Shown: positions 26,901-33,797 of the stretch, piece after piece
How positions within the stretch are numbered: position 1 is the first letter of the stretch
Layout of the letters: every line of letters starts with the position of its first letter
DNA from: Renibacterium sp.
Lineage (GTDB): Bacteria > Actinomycetota > Actinomycetes > Actinomycetales > Micrococcaceae
DNA: 64,000 nucleotides
Direction: 5' to 3'
Assembly: GCA_017419405.1 (NCBI GenBank)
Contig: JAFOLH010000005.1
Coordinates: 124,001-188,000 of the forward strand
The notes under the pieces: generated by a model
Seen by the model: the letters and a program-made list of their open reading frames with translations, nothing else
Told to the model about the DNA's origin: nothing
Databases searched by the model: none
Translations under genes and position numbers: made by a program

Positions 26901-27371
26901 GCCGGAAAGCCGGTGGTAACCGGAGGTGCCGCGGGCCAGGATCAGCAAATGGTCGCCTTCCGGATCGGCCTCGCCATTCTGCGGTTTGCTCAGTCCGAGC
27001 GACAGCTCGGCTCCGTAAACGGTGCGCAATTCCGGGTAATCCTCTGCTGCCTCGGCCAGCTGGGCGGCGCCGTAGAAGCCGTCGTGATCGGTCAACGCGA
27101 GGCCGTGCAGCCCGAGCCTGGCGGCTTCCCGGACCAGTGCCCGGGGTGTGGAAGCTCCGTCCAGGAAGCTGAAGTTCGAATGCGCGTGCAACTCGGCGTA
27201 AGGCACGACCGGTCCGGCCGGCGGCGGTACCGGTGCGGAGGCCGGCCGTTCGCGTTTCCGACTGGTGGGCGAATCGTCGATCCGGGGTTTCGCCTCCGGT
27301 TCCGGGCCGGCTTTGCCGGAGAGCGCCCGGTTGAAGTCGGCCCAGCGCATGGGCGGGTTATGCCAGCCCAT
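23940..27371 (-). CDS. dnaE2: error-prone DNA polymerase III alpha subunit DnaE2
   Basis: A 1143-residue C-family polymerase. The PHP domain begins near residue 58 (YAELHAHSNFSFLDGAS). The catalytic aspartates lie in EPDIDVDFD near residue 455. Finger and helix-hairpin-helix parts follow, and an OB-fold ends the protein near residues 1030-1110 (VLVGGVVTHRQRPS). Length and order fit DnaE2 rather than replicative DnaE1. It performs SOS-induced translesion synthesis together with ImuA' and ImuB encoded just upstream. ATGs at 27371 and 27350 are both possible. The gap to imuB is 38 bases. Confidence 0.95.
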   Translation of the reverse strand: MGWHNPPMRWADFNRALSGKAGPEPEAKPRIDDSPTSRKRERPASAPVPPPAGPVVPYAELHAHSNFSFLDGASTPRALVREAARLGLHGLALTDHDGFYGAAQLAEAAEDYPELRTVYGAELSLGLSKPQNGEADPEGDHLLILARGTSGYHRLSGAITQGQLAHGAEKGRPVYDLEALAGQAGGDWFVLTGCRKGAVRRALAEDLRNDDDGRAAQRELGRLADLFGQDRVLVELYDHGNPQDSGHNDLLDRLASRNGFATIASNNVHYATPAEHRVAAALAAVRARRSLADMDGWLPAGPQAFLRSGAEMAQRFARFPGAVGHTVELADELAFPLIKAKPRLPKLPLPDGHTQMSHLREETWKGAALRYPELTEKQRTRIEKELDVIEQKDFPGYFLIVKEIVDFARGKGILCQGRGSAASSAVCYVLGITAIDPILYDLPFERFLNVTRDEEPDIDVDFDARRREEVIQHVYDTYGRRNAALVSNVVSYRPKFAVRDMAKALGYSPGQQDAWSKQLENPYGQLPGAKPENDIPAEVMDLAEQISKFPRHLGIHPGGMVLTDQPVSEICPIENARMDKRTVLQWDKDDCAYMGLVKFDLLGLGMLAALQYCFEMVKESCGEEWTLATLPKEEPAVYDQLCLADSIGVFQVESRAQIGMLPRLKPREFYDLVVEVALVRPGPIQGGAVHPYMRRRAGTEAETYAHPKLVPVLKRTLGVPVFQEQLMQMAVAVGNCDAQDADLLRRAMGSKRGEEKIESIREKLFAGMAENGIDPETARGIYGQISAFASFGFAESHALSFALLVYASAWLRLHYPAAFLAALLRAQPMGFYSARTLVEDAQRHGVEVREPDVLRSGADAMLEPKDPAAQPQPRAASGLGSCLREKHDKVEDFDPGADFDFAAHRRDPGFVVRLGLSSIKAIGKELAERIVVERESGGDFLDLADLARRVEPTAAQLEALATAGALEPLAEGRRAALWEAGPAAAERQDQLPGTAANYQAPMLPAFSEWDKLVADLNSTGISPGDHPMGHLRPALNRRGVLRSNELKTAEPGRRVLVGGVVTHRQRPSTANSITFINLEDETGLVNVVCSQGAWKRFRRIVRESEGLLVRGILERSPEGVVNLLADHFEPLELMVPMKSRDFQ

Positions 27372-27409
27372 GGCAGGTCCTCGCGGTATCCGGTGCGGGG
27401 CCCGGCGCT

Positions 27410-29002
27410 TCAGTCATAACGGGCCTCCGCAGACCACCGGCCGTCTTTGAGCAGGAGCAACCACGCCGCGTTCGCGCTGTCCAGGACTTGGAAACGGTAC
27501 AGGCATTCGCCGGCGGGCTCCCACCAACGTTCGTGGACCGGCCAAGGACCGGCCCAGGCCTTGACCAGCCGGGGTACGCCGGAGAGCTTGCTTTCGAGCT
27601 CCGCGGCGTCCGTTGCCGGAGGCGTGAAGAACGCAGGTTCGGCAGAAAGTTGCAGGCGTTCATCGACCTGGATTGCCGCATTGTGCCGATCTGCCACCTG
27701 GACTTCGGGCGGCTCGCGGAACAAGGTCGCCGGTGCCGGGCCGGGAAGCGAGCCCGGCCAGGGTTTGCGGTGGTCTGCGGCCAGTTCGGACAAGGGCTTT
27801 TCGGGTGAATCGCCCCAGGGGATGAGCACCCTGCGCCGGGCCAGCATCCGGCCGCCGGTGAGCGCCGCAGTGAGCACCGCACCGTGGCCGAGCATGCTCT
27901 GGACCCGGGAGAGGCCATGGTGGACTTGTTCCTCCGGTCCGTTCCCCCAGAGCCCCTGGCCATGGTGGCTGATGCTGTCCGTTTTCTCCGGGCTGATCCG
28001 GAGGCTGCTGATTCCGGAACCGAACTGCTGTTTGCCAGGGGCGTGGCCGGCATCGCCCTGGAGCTGCCAGCGGACCCGGTCCAGAACGTCGTCGGCATCG
28101 AAAAACCGGGGGTGCTTCCACACCCGCTCGGCATGTCCGCCGGAGTCGTCGTGCACCTGTACCCGCAGCTCAGTGCAGACCAAGCCGGCTTCGGTGAGTC
28201 CGTCGATGAAGCGCTCGGCCGAAGTCTTGAACGCGAACGCCACCTGGTCCACGCGCTCCAGCGGTGGTTCGAAGTCGAGTGCGACGTCCAGGCGGACCGC
28301 CGGGGCACGTGGCACCACGCCGCGCGGGTCGAGGCCGCGGGCCAACAGGTGTGCCTGGGCGCCGTCGGGCCCGAACCGGTTGCGCACGTTCAGCGGAGCC
28401 AGTGCGGCGAAGTCCCCCAAGGTCTTCAGACCCAGATTCTCCAGCAGGATGGTCAGCGCGGGTTGCTGCAAGGCGTCGAGACTGATGCTGGCCAGGAATT
28501 GCGCCGAGGCGCCGGGCTGGATGATGCGTACCCGGTCGGTGCGCCGGGCGGCCTGTTCTGCGGCGAAAATGCCATCCGCGATGCCGATTCTTCCGGATGC
28601 TGCGGCGAGGGCTTCCACACTGCGCAAAAGCACCTCGGCCGCGTGGTGCTCACTGCCGAAATAGCGGGCCGGCCCTTTGGCGCGTATCGCGCAGCTGCCG
28701 GGATCGAGCAACTGCACACCGGGCATGATCTGCTCCACCGCGGCGATGATGGGCTCGAACGCCCGTTTGTCCACCACTGGGTCGTAGGGGAAGACCTGCA
28801 GCGCCGGGCATCGGGACTGGGCTTCGCGCAATCGCAGGCCGGTCTTCACACCGGAGCTGCGGGCGGCTGCGGAGCAAGCGAAAACTTGTCCTTGATGGAT
28901 CAGGGCAATCGGACCGGCGGGCTCGGCACCGTATTCGTTGACCGCGGCGGCAGCCGACCAGTCCGGAAACTGGAGCACCATGGCCCGGGTCGCGTCAATC
29001 AT
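27410..29002 (-). CDS. imuB: ImuB, inactive Y-family polymerase of the SOS mutasome
   Basis: A 530-residue DinB-like protein. The N-terminal strand reads MVLQFPDWSAAAAV where active Y-family polymerases have an Asp-containing DMDAFFAS-type motif, so the catalytic acid is missing, as known for ImuB. Palm and thumb parts (LRLREAQSRCPALQVFPYD, LGDFAALAPLNVRNRFG) are followed by a long C-terminal extension that in the family binds DnaE2, ImuA' and the beta clamp. The ATG at 29002 overlaps the imuA' stop in ATGA; no strong ribosome site is seen, consistent with coupling. Confidence 0.92.
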   Translation of the reverse strand: MIDATRAMVLQFPDWSAAAAVNEYGAEPAGPIALIHQGQVFACSAAARSSGVKTGLRLREAQSRCPALQVFPYDPVVDKRAFEPIIAAVEQIMPGVQLLDPGSCAIRAKGPARYFGSEHHAAEVLLRSVEALAAASGRIGIADGIFAAEQAARRTDRVRIIQPGASAQFLASISLDALQQPALTILLENLGLKTLGDFAALAPLNVRNRFGPDGAQAHLLARGLDPRGVVPRAPAVRLDVALDFEPPLERVDQVAFAFKTSAERFIDGLTEAGLVCTELRVQVHDDSGGHAERVWKHPRFFDADDVLDRVRWQLQGDAGHAPGKQQFGSGISSLRISPEKTDSISHHGQGLWGNGPEEQVHHGLSRVQSMLGHGAVLTAALTGGRMLARRRVLIPWGDSPEKPLSELAADHRKPWPGSLPGPAPATLFREPPEVQVADRHNAAIQVDERLQLSAEPAFFTPPATDAAELESKLSGVPRLVKAWAGPWPVHERWWEPAGECLYRFQVLDSANAAWLLLLKDGRWSAEARYD

Positions 29003-29733
29003 GCGTTCACCGCAGTTTGCAACTCGAGCTGTTCCGGCGCCGCAGGCTGATCGGGCCGGTCGGCCGGGTTGCGGTCTGCGTTGATTCGCAGCTCGCCCTG
29101 CCGGACCTGCCCGCTGCGCCAATGGGCCGACACGGCCATGGCCCGTTCGTTCAGCACTCCGTAGCCTTCGCCGAGCCCGTCCCAGCGTTCTTCGCCGAGG
29201 CGCAGTTCCGCCTCGGCCTGTGGCCAAGCCCGCATGGCGACCACGACGCATCCGCGTTGTCTGATCCGGGCGGAGAGCCGGGCGGCTTGGCTGCTGGAAA
29301 CCGGGCCGGGGGCGCGGAGCAGGAGTACTCCGACGACGTCGACCAGGGCTGCGGAGACCGTGAGCCATTGGTCCCCGGGTTCGGGGACCAGGACCAGCCG
29401 GGCCAAATCGATGCCCAGCTGGGCTGCTGCTTCGATGCCGAATTCCGGCATTCCGAGTACGGCGCACCAAGCTCCCGCGGCCGAGGGCCCGGCCAGCATC
29501 GCCATTGCCAGGGTGCTGGATTCGGCAACGCTGTAGGTGGCTCCGCGCTGCAAGCCCCCGTGGGGGAGCAGCCGGCCGAGCGCCGGGTAGGTGGGAAGCA
29601 AACGGCTGCCGAGTCCGGACTTTTCCAGCTGTTTGATCTTGGTGCGCAAATCATGGATCTGCGGCACGACGGATAGCGTGTTGTCCCGGCGTGTCGTACC
29701 GGGAAAACGCTCCGAACGTGCTATCGAGGTCAT
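28999..29733 (-). CDS. imuA: ImuA' RecA-like mutasome accessory protein
   Basis: A 244-residue protein of the actinobacterial ImuA' type. GRLLPHGGLQRGATYSVAESSTLAMAML near residue 52 aligns with the RecA/ImuA core, but the Walker A GxxGxGKT is degenerate, so ATP use is doubtful. The C-terminal tail is rich in Arg, Pro and Glu. It opens the imuA'-imuB-dnaE2 operon. No clear Shine-Dalgarno sequence precedes the ATG at 29733; a LexA-like box overlaps the start region, which fits SOS induction. Confidence 0.85.
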   Translation of the reverse strand: MTSIARSERFPGTTRRDNTLSVVPQIHDLRTKIKQLEKSGLGSRLLPTYPALGRLLPHGGLQRGATYSVAESSTLAMAMLAGPSAAGAWCAVLGMPEFGIEAAAQLGIDLARLVLVPEPGDQWLTVSAALVDVVGVLLLRAPGPVSSSQAARLSARIRQRGCVVVAMRAWPQAEAELRLGEERWDGLGEGYGVLNERAMAVSAHWRSGQVRQGELRINADRNPADRPDQPAAPEQLELQTAVNA

Positions 29734-29747
29734 GAATCCATGTTCGA
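29732..29747. promoter_or_regulatory. LexA (SOS) box of the mutasome operon
   Basis: The sixteen bases at 29732-29747 compare with the actinobacterial SOS box TCGAAC-N4-GTTCGA at 9 of 12 defined positions. The GTTCGA half is perfect and the other half keeps GAA. The box touches the imuA' start codon, so LexA would block transcription or initiation. Confidence 0.6.
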
Positions 29748-29817
29748 ATATATTTTCTAATAAGTCAATCGGGATGACCGGTAGATCTTCTATTCCAGCA
29801 GGCCGTACTGACAGAAA

Positions 29818-29845
29818 TGCAATTGACAGATACCTGTCAATTGCA
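29818..29845. promoter_or_regulatory. 28-bp perfect palindrome overlapping the VOC gene promoter
   Basis: TGCAATTGACAG at 29818-29829 and CTGTCAATTGCA at 29834-29845 are exact complements around ATAC. The left arm contains TTGACA (29823-29828), and CAGAAT (29847-29852) lies 18 bases further, so the palindrome covers the promoter. It is a likely repressor operator; the regulator is not in the window as far as can be seen. Confidence 0.65.
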
Positions 29846-29859
29846 ACAGAATGGTCGCC

Positions 29860-30252
29860 ATGGACGCATTGCCTGATGAGCCGCCGGGCACTCCGGCAGC
29901 CAGCACCCGGCCGGCCGGCATCGCACGTTTGATCGTCTCGGTTGCCCGGCTGGGCCCGGCACTGGTTTTCTACCGCGATCTATTGGGACTCCCGGTGCGC
30001 CGCCGGTCCGGGGATTTCGTCTGGTTGGAAACCGGCGACGGGGTGGAGTTGCTGCTCCACCAGCGGCCGAGTGCTGCCAGCGACGCCGCGGTGTCGATCG
30101 GCTTCGGGGTAACCGGATTGGACGCCGTGGCGCGGCGTTGGACCGCGCTCGGCGGCGCAGTCATCGACCCGCCGGCGGCACAGCCCTGGGGGGAGCGGAT
30201 GGCGGTGCTCCGCGATGCCGACGGGCACGTCGTCTGCCTCTCCGAGCTCTGA
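29860..30252 (+). CDS. VOC (glyoxalase/bleomycin-resistance-type) family protein
   Basis: A 130-residue protein with the paired beta-alpha-beta-beta-beta repeats of the vicinal oxygen chelate fold (ALVFYRDLLGLPVRRRSGDFVWLETGDGVELLLHQ, then MAVLRDADGHVVCLSEL). The usual metal ligands are partly kept (Glu in VELLLHQ). The reaction is unknown; the family includes glyoxalases, dioxygenases and antibiotic-binding proteins. ATG 29860 would be leaderless from the CAGAAT -10; an ATG three codons earlier (29851) is the alternative. A 28-bp palindrome covers the promoter. Confidence 0.75.
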   Translation: MDALPDEPPGTPAASTRPAGIARLIVSVARLGPALVFYRDLLGLPVRRRSGDFVWLETGDGVELLLHQRPSAASDAAVSIGFGVTGLDAVARRWTALGGAVIDPPAAQPWGERMAVLRDADGHVVCLSEL

Positions 30253-30286
30253 TCGAAGTTCGGGCGATACCGGTAGGGGCAGTACT

Positions 30287-30706
30287 TCAGGCCTGGGTCT
30301 CCCAGGGGTTGATCAATTCAAGTCCGAGTCCTTGGAAGTCTTTGGTGTTGCGAGTCGCCAGTGGGAACTCTCGATGCAAGCAGATGGCTGCAATCATCCC
30401 GTCCTCCACGCTCAATGGTTTTCCTGCGGTTCGCCGCTTCGCTTGCAACTTGGCGTAAATCCTTGCAGCGGGCTCATCGAAAGGGAGGACTGTTCGACTC
30501 AGCTGGGTCAGGACTTCCTCAATCGCACGGAGCAGGCCGGTTCGACGTTTTCCGGCAGGGAGAAGTCGGACTCCAGTGAGTAATTCCGCAGCGCTGATGG
30601 CGGTCAGCGTCGTCATTTCGGTTCCAGATTCCAGCCACCGCAGGACCTGGGGATCGGGGGATTGTCGCAAGGTTTCAGACAGCACATTGGTGTCCAGGAC
30701 GATCAT
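30287..30706 (-). CDS. PIN-domain toxin, FitB/VapC family
   Basis: A 139-residue PIN ribonuclease. MIVLDTNVLSE gives the first catalytic Asp (residue 5); the further acidic residues are seen in SAAELLTGV, LSVEDGMIAA and ATRNTKDFQGL. Such toxins cleave tRNA or rRNA until neutralised by their antitoxin. ATG 30706 overlaps the antitoxin stop in ATGA, so production is coupled. The longer open frame upstream is the antitoxin region read out of frame. Confidence 0.9.
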   Translation of the reverse strand: MIVLDTNVLSETLRQSPDPQVLRWLESGTEMTTLTAISAAELLTGVRLLPAGKRRTGLLRAIEEVLTQLSRTVLPFDEPAARIYAKLQAKRRTAGKPLSVEDGMIAAICLHREFPLATRNTKDFQGLGLELINPWETQA

Positions 30707-30930
30707 GCTAGATCGAGGGTTCTGGGCGTCGAGCGTGCAGGTATCGGAAGATCCTCTCCTCGGAAAGGCATTGTCGCCTGCAGCCAAGCCGAGTTGAGTT
30801 CGACGTCGCGGACTGCTTCGTTGAGGATCGCTCGCACTTCGGCTTCCATCGACCTCTTGTGCGCCGCGGCTCGGAGTTTGAGCCGGCGTTGTACCTCGTC
30901 TTCCAGGTTGCGTACCGTTATCGTTGCCAT
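30703..30930 (-). CDS. FitA-like ribbon-helix-helix antitoxin
   Basis: A 75-residue antitoxin. The N-terminal MATITVRNLEDEVQRRLKLR is a ribbon-helix-helix DNA-binding strand and helix, as in FitA. The C-terminal part (about 45-75) would wrap around and inhibit the PIN toxin. AGGAGG lies five bases before the ATG at 30930. An inverted repeat directly upstream is the likely autoregulatory operator. Confidence 0.9.
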   Translation of the reverse strand: MATITVRNLEDEVQRRLKLRAAAHKRSMEAEVRAILNEAVRDVELNSAWLQATMPFRGEDLPIPARSTPRTLDLA

Positions 30931-30944
30931 GAATCCTCCTAGAA

Positions 30945-30975
30945 CAATAATGCTAGCAATCTGCAAGCATTATTG
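30945..30975. promoter_or_regulatory. operator-like inverted repeat of the toxin-antitoxin operon
   Basis: CAATAATGCT at 30945-30954 and its complement AGCATTATTG at 30966-30975 are perfect 10-bp arms with 11 bases between, beginning 14 bases upstream of the antitoxin start. FitA-type antitoxins bind such repeats with their toxin. The sequence is strikingly AT-rich for this genome. Confidence 0.7.
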
Positions 30976-31027
30976 GAAGCGGCACGGCAAAGCCCCACGT
31001 CCAACCCGGAGGCATTAGGCTGGCAGG

Positions 31028-31702
31028 GTGCTGCGCGTCGCTTTCGTCCCCGGAGTCAGCCCGGACAAATGGTTCCGGCGCTGGGCCGAGCGGCATCCCC
31101 GGACGCCGATCGAAGCGGTTCCGGTGCGCGTCGAAGAGCAGCGCGAGGTGCTGTTCGACGGTCGGGCGGATCTGTGTTTCGTGCGCCCGCCGGCGGATCT
31201 GCCCGGGTTCAAAGACGGGCTCCACCTGATCCCGCTCTACCTCGAAACCGCCGTGGTGATCGCGCCCAAAGACCATGCGGCGACGGTTTTCGACGAGTTG
31301 CTGCTCGCGGACCTGGCCGAGGAGACCATGCTCGATGCAAGCAGCGTCCCGGGGCACAGCAGCACCGAAGCGTTGCTCGATCTGGTGGCCGCCGGCATCG
31401 GCCTCTATCTCTTGCCGCAGTCCGAAGCGCGGCATTTCAACCGCAAGGAACTCCGGTTCCGTCCGGTCACCGATGCTCCGGAGTACCCGGTGGGCATCGC
31501 CTGGCGGCAAGAACGCGAGGAGCCGGAACTCGAGGAATTCATCGGGATCGTGCGCGGCCGGACCGCGAACAGCTCCCGGGACGCCCAAGCGGCGCCGGTT
31601 CCGAAGCAGCCGGCCCGCAAGCCGCCGGCCAGGCAGTCTTCGACGGCAGCCAAGCGTAAACCGCAGAACCAAGCCCGACGCCGGCCGGGCAAACGCCGTT
31701 AA
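31028..31702 (+). CDS. LysR substrate-binding domain protein without DNA-binding domain
   Basis: A 224-residue protein. Residues 1-180 match the effector-binding domain of LysR regulators (LRVAFVPGVSPDKWFRRW, ADLCFVRPP, VAAGIGLYLLPQS), but there is no winged helix-turn-helix before it. The last 40 residues form a basic tail rich in Lys, Arg, Pro and Gln. GTG 31028 is seven bases after TAGGCT (31016-31021) and lacks a clear ribosome site, so it is likely leaderless and the short form is genuine. It may act as a ligand sensor or bind nucleic acid through the tail; function unknown. Confidence 0.7.
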   Translation: MLRVAFVPGVSPDKWFRRWAERHPRTPIEAVPVRVEEQREVLFDGRADLCFVRPPADLPGFKDGLHLIPLYLETAVVIAPKDHAATVFDELLLADLAEETMLDASSVPGHSSTEALLDLVAAGIGLYLLPQSEARHFNRKELRFRPVTDAPEYPVGIAWRQEREEPELEEFIGIVRGRTANSSRDAQAAPVPKQPARKPPARQSSTAAKRKPQNQARRRPGKRR

Positions 31703-31821
31703 GCGCTCATATTTTCAGTGCCGACCATCCAGGCGTATTGCCCGGCCGGCTCCGGGATAGCAGACCACGGGCCCGCCGGCGATGCGGCCGATCGCACCGC
31801 CGGCAGACCCGCAACTGCCGC

Positions 31822-32580
31822 TTAGGATCCCGCGACGCCCGAGGTCTTGGTGATCCAGCTCAGGTTTTCCGAGATCGAGGCGTGGTCATTGCGGTAACGG
31901 GTGAAATCCGAAGGGTTCGGCTTCGGCAGGATGCTCGAGGTGGAGAGCACGCCGACCAATTTCCCATTGACCACCAGCGGCCCGCCGGAATCCCCGCTGA
32001 GCGTGTGCCCGCTCTGCGATTGGGTGGTCACGCTCACGCCGTTGTAGGTGTCTTTGCCTTTGCCCAGGACTTTCACATCGGCAGTCTTCAACTGCGGCGA
32101 TCCGGTGTTCGCGCCTTCGGTTTCATCGCCCCAGCCGAAGACCTTGGCGGCACTCCCGGTCGCCGGGAAGCTGCTGGCGAGCCCGATGTACGTGCCCACG
32201 TGCGCCGAGGAGAGCTTGAGCAGCAGCACGTCGTTGTTCGTCGGCGAAGGGTAGCGGGCGGCCACCGTGCGCACGGTGCCGCCGGAGCCTTGGTTTGTCG
32301 CATCGAAGCGGACTGACTTCAAGGATGAACTGTTGCAGTGTTTCGCGGTGATCACCCACTCGGCGGAGATCTGGCTTCCGGTGCAGCGGATGTCGGTCCC
32401 GGTGCTGTCGAACGAGATCTGGGCGGCATAGGGGGCGGCCGAGATGTCGACGTAGGCTCCACCGCCGATCCGCGGGGAAACCGTGCCGCCGTCGGTGACC
32501 GGCGCGGCGTGGGCGGCGCCCACGGGGACGAGAAGGGTTGCGGCCAGCGCGGTGCCGGCGAGCAGGCGTTTGATGTTCAC
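31822..32580 (-). CDS. secreted trypsin-like serine protease (S1 family)
   Basis: A 252-residue exported protease. A signal peptide (basic start, hydrophobic core, likely cut after AAHA near residue 25) is followed by a short pro-segment. The catalytic triad is visible: His81 in ITAKHC, Asp117 in TNNDVLLL and Ser198 in SGDSGGP. Cys66 and Cys82 would form the usual disulfide around the His. The GTG start at 32580 follows AAGGA by six bases; a further open frame upstream lacks a signal. It is likely released into the medium to digest protein. Confidence 0.92.
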   Translation of the reverse strand: MNIKRLLAGTALAATLLVPVGAAHAAPVTDGGTVSPRIGGGAYVDISAAPYAAQISFDSTGTDIRCTGSQISAEWVITAKHCNSSSLKSVRFDATNQGSGGTVRTVAARYPSPTNNDVLLLKLSSAHVGTYIGLASSFPATGSAAKVFGWGDETEGANTGSPQLKTADVKVLGKGKDTYNGVSVTTQSQSGHTLSGDSGGPLVVNGKLVGVLSTSSILPKPNPSDFTRYRNDHASISENLSWITKTSGVAGS

Positions 32581-32731
32581 AATGATTCCTTCGCTGAGGA
32601 ACCGGCGATGGCACAGCAACTCTGCTTCCCCATGGCCGGTTCCAGGGCTAATGGGTGGACTCTAACCCTTTCAACCAGATCCAAAAACCCTGGAAGATGA
32701 CTGGGTTTTCCCTGACTGCAACCTGGATTGG

Positions 32732-32761
32732 CCTGTGCATCCGGAAACCTGTGCATCCGGA
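32732..32761. repeat. short tandem direct repeat
   Basis: The 14-mer CCTGTGCATCCGGA occurs at 32732-32745 and again at 32748-32761 with two bases between. It sits in the gap between the transporter stop at 32779 and the protease start at 32580. No function is evident. Confidence 0.5.
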
Positions 32762-32778
32762 GAACCTCGGGCTCGGGG

Positions 32779-33747
32779 TCAGTGCGTGTCCGGTAGCGGC
32801 CGACGGGCCATGAAGGCCGCCACGACGGCCCCGGAAACGTTGTGCCAGACCGAGAACACGGCGGCCGGCAGTGCGGCCAGCGGAGAGAAATGCGCGGTGG
32901 CCAAGGCCGAGGCCAACCCTGAGTTCTGCATGCCGACTTCGAAGGCCAGGGCCCGGCGGGCCTTGGCGTCCAGGCCGCCGAGTTTGCCGGCCAGGTAGCC
33001 CAGGCTCAGGCCGAAGCCGTTGTGCAGCACGACGGCGAGGAAAACCACGGCTGCGGCGCCGGCCAGTTTCGCTGCACTGCCGGCCACCACGACCGCCACG
33101 ATGAGCGAGATCACCAGGGCGGAAAGCCAGGGCAGGGCCGGCAGGACTGCGGCGACGAACCGCTTCAGGAAGAGCCGCACGAGCAGCCCGGCGATCACCG
33201 GCAAGAGCACCGTGATCGCAATGTCCAGCATCATCGAGCCGGCGTTGATGTTCAGGAACGAGCCGGCGAGCAGCAGCATCAGGGCCGGGGTGACCAGCGG
33301 TGCCACCAGGGTGGAGACCGTGGCCACCGCCACCGACAATGCGACATCGCCTTTGGCCAGGTAGGCCATCACGTTCGAGGCGGTGCCGCTCGGCGCGCAG
33401 CCGACCAGGATCACCCCGGCAGCCAGCATCGGGTCCAACTGCAGTACCGTGGCGATCAGCCAGCCGGCACCGGGCATGATCACGTAATGCGCCACCAGGC
33501 CGAGTGCCACCGCCCAAGGCCGGCGGACCACCGAGGCGAAGTCCGGCGGGGTCAGGGTCAGCCCCATGCAGAACATCACCGCACCGAGCAGATAGGGCAC
33601 CGCCGGCGCGATCGGGGTGAAAGCGCCCGGGAGCAGGAACCCGAGCACTCCGGCCAGGACGACCAGCAGCGGGAAGACCGTCACCGCGATCCGGGCGCGG
33701 CGTTGTTCGCGGACTTCGGCATTCGGGGCGGTCGTTGCTTCAGGCAT
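32779..33747 (-). CDS. bile acid:sodium symporter (BASS) family transporter
   Basis: A 322-residue membrane protein with nine or ten helices. The hallmark motifs are MGLTLTPPDF near residue 62, GCAPSGTASNVMAYLAKGDVALS near 116 and EVGMQNSGLASALA near 270, which line the sodium sites in BASS proteins. Bacterial members import organic anions such as keto acids or pantoate; the substrate here is unknown. The gene stands alone between the protease and SRAP genes. Confidence 0.92.
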   Translation of the reverse strand: MPEATTAPNAEVREQRRARIAVTVFPLLVVLAGVLGFLLPGAFTPIAPAVPYLLGAVMFCMGLTLTPPDFASVVRRPWAVALGLVAHYVIMPGAGWLIATVLQLDPMLAAGVILVGCAPSGTASNVMAYLAKGDVALSVAVATVSTLVAPLVTPALMLLLAGSFLNINAGSMMLDIAITVLLPVIAGLLVRLFLKRFVAAVLPALPWLSALVISLIVAVVVAGSAAKLAGAAAVVFLAVVLHNGFGLSLGYLAGKLGGLDAKARRALAFEVGMQNSGLASALATAHFSPLAALPAAVFSVWHNVSGAVVAAFMARRPLPDTH

Positions 33748-33797
33748 TCGCCTATGTTTTCACTGATCCGCGGCGATTGCCGCTCCCGGGCCGAAGG

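Noticed and set aside
23943-27419. 1158-codon open frame antisense to dnaE2
   Set aside because: Shadow frame produced by high GC in codon position three; composition is His/Gln/Arg-rich without a recognisable fold, and dnaE2 is certain.
27410-29470. Longer version of ImuB (686 codons)
   Set aside because: The extra N-terminal part is a shadow of imuA'; ATG 29002 overlapping the imuA' stop fits the family start.
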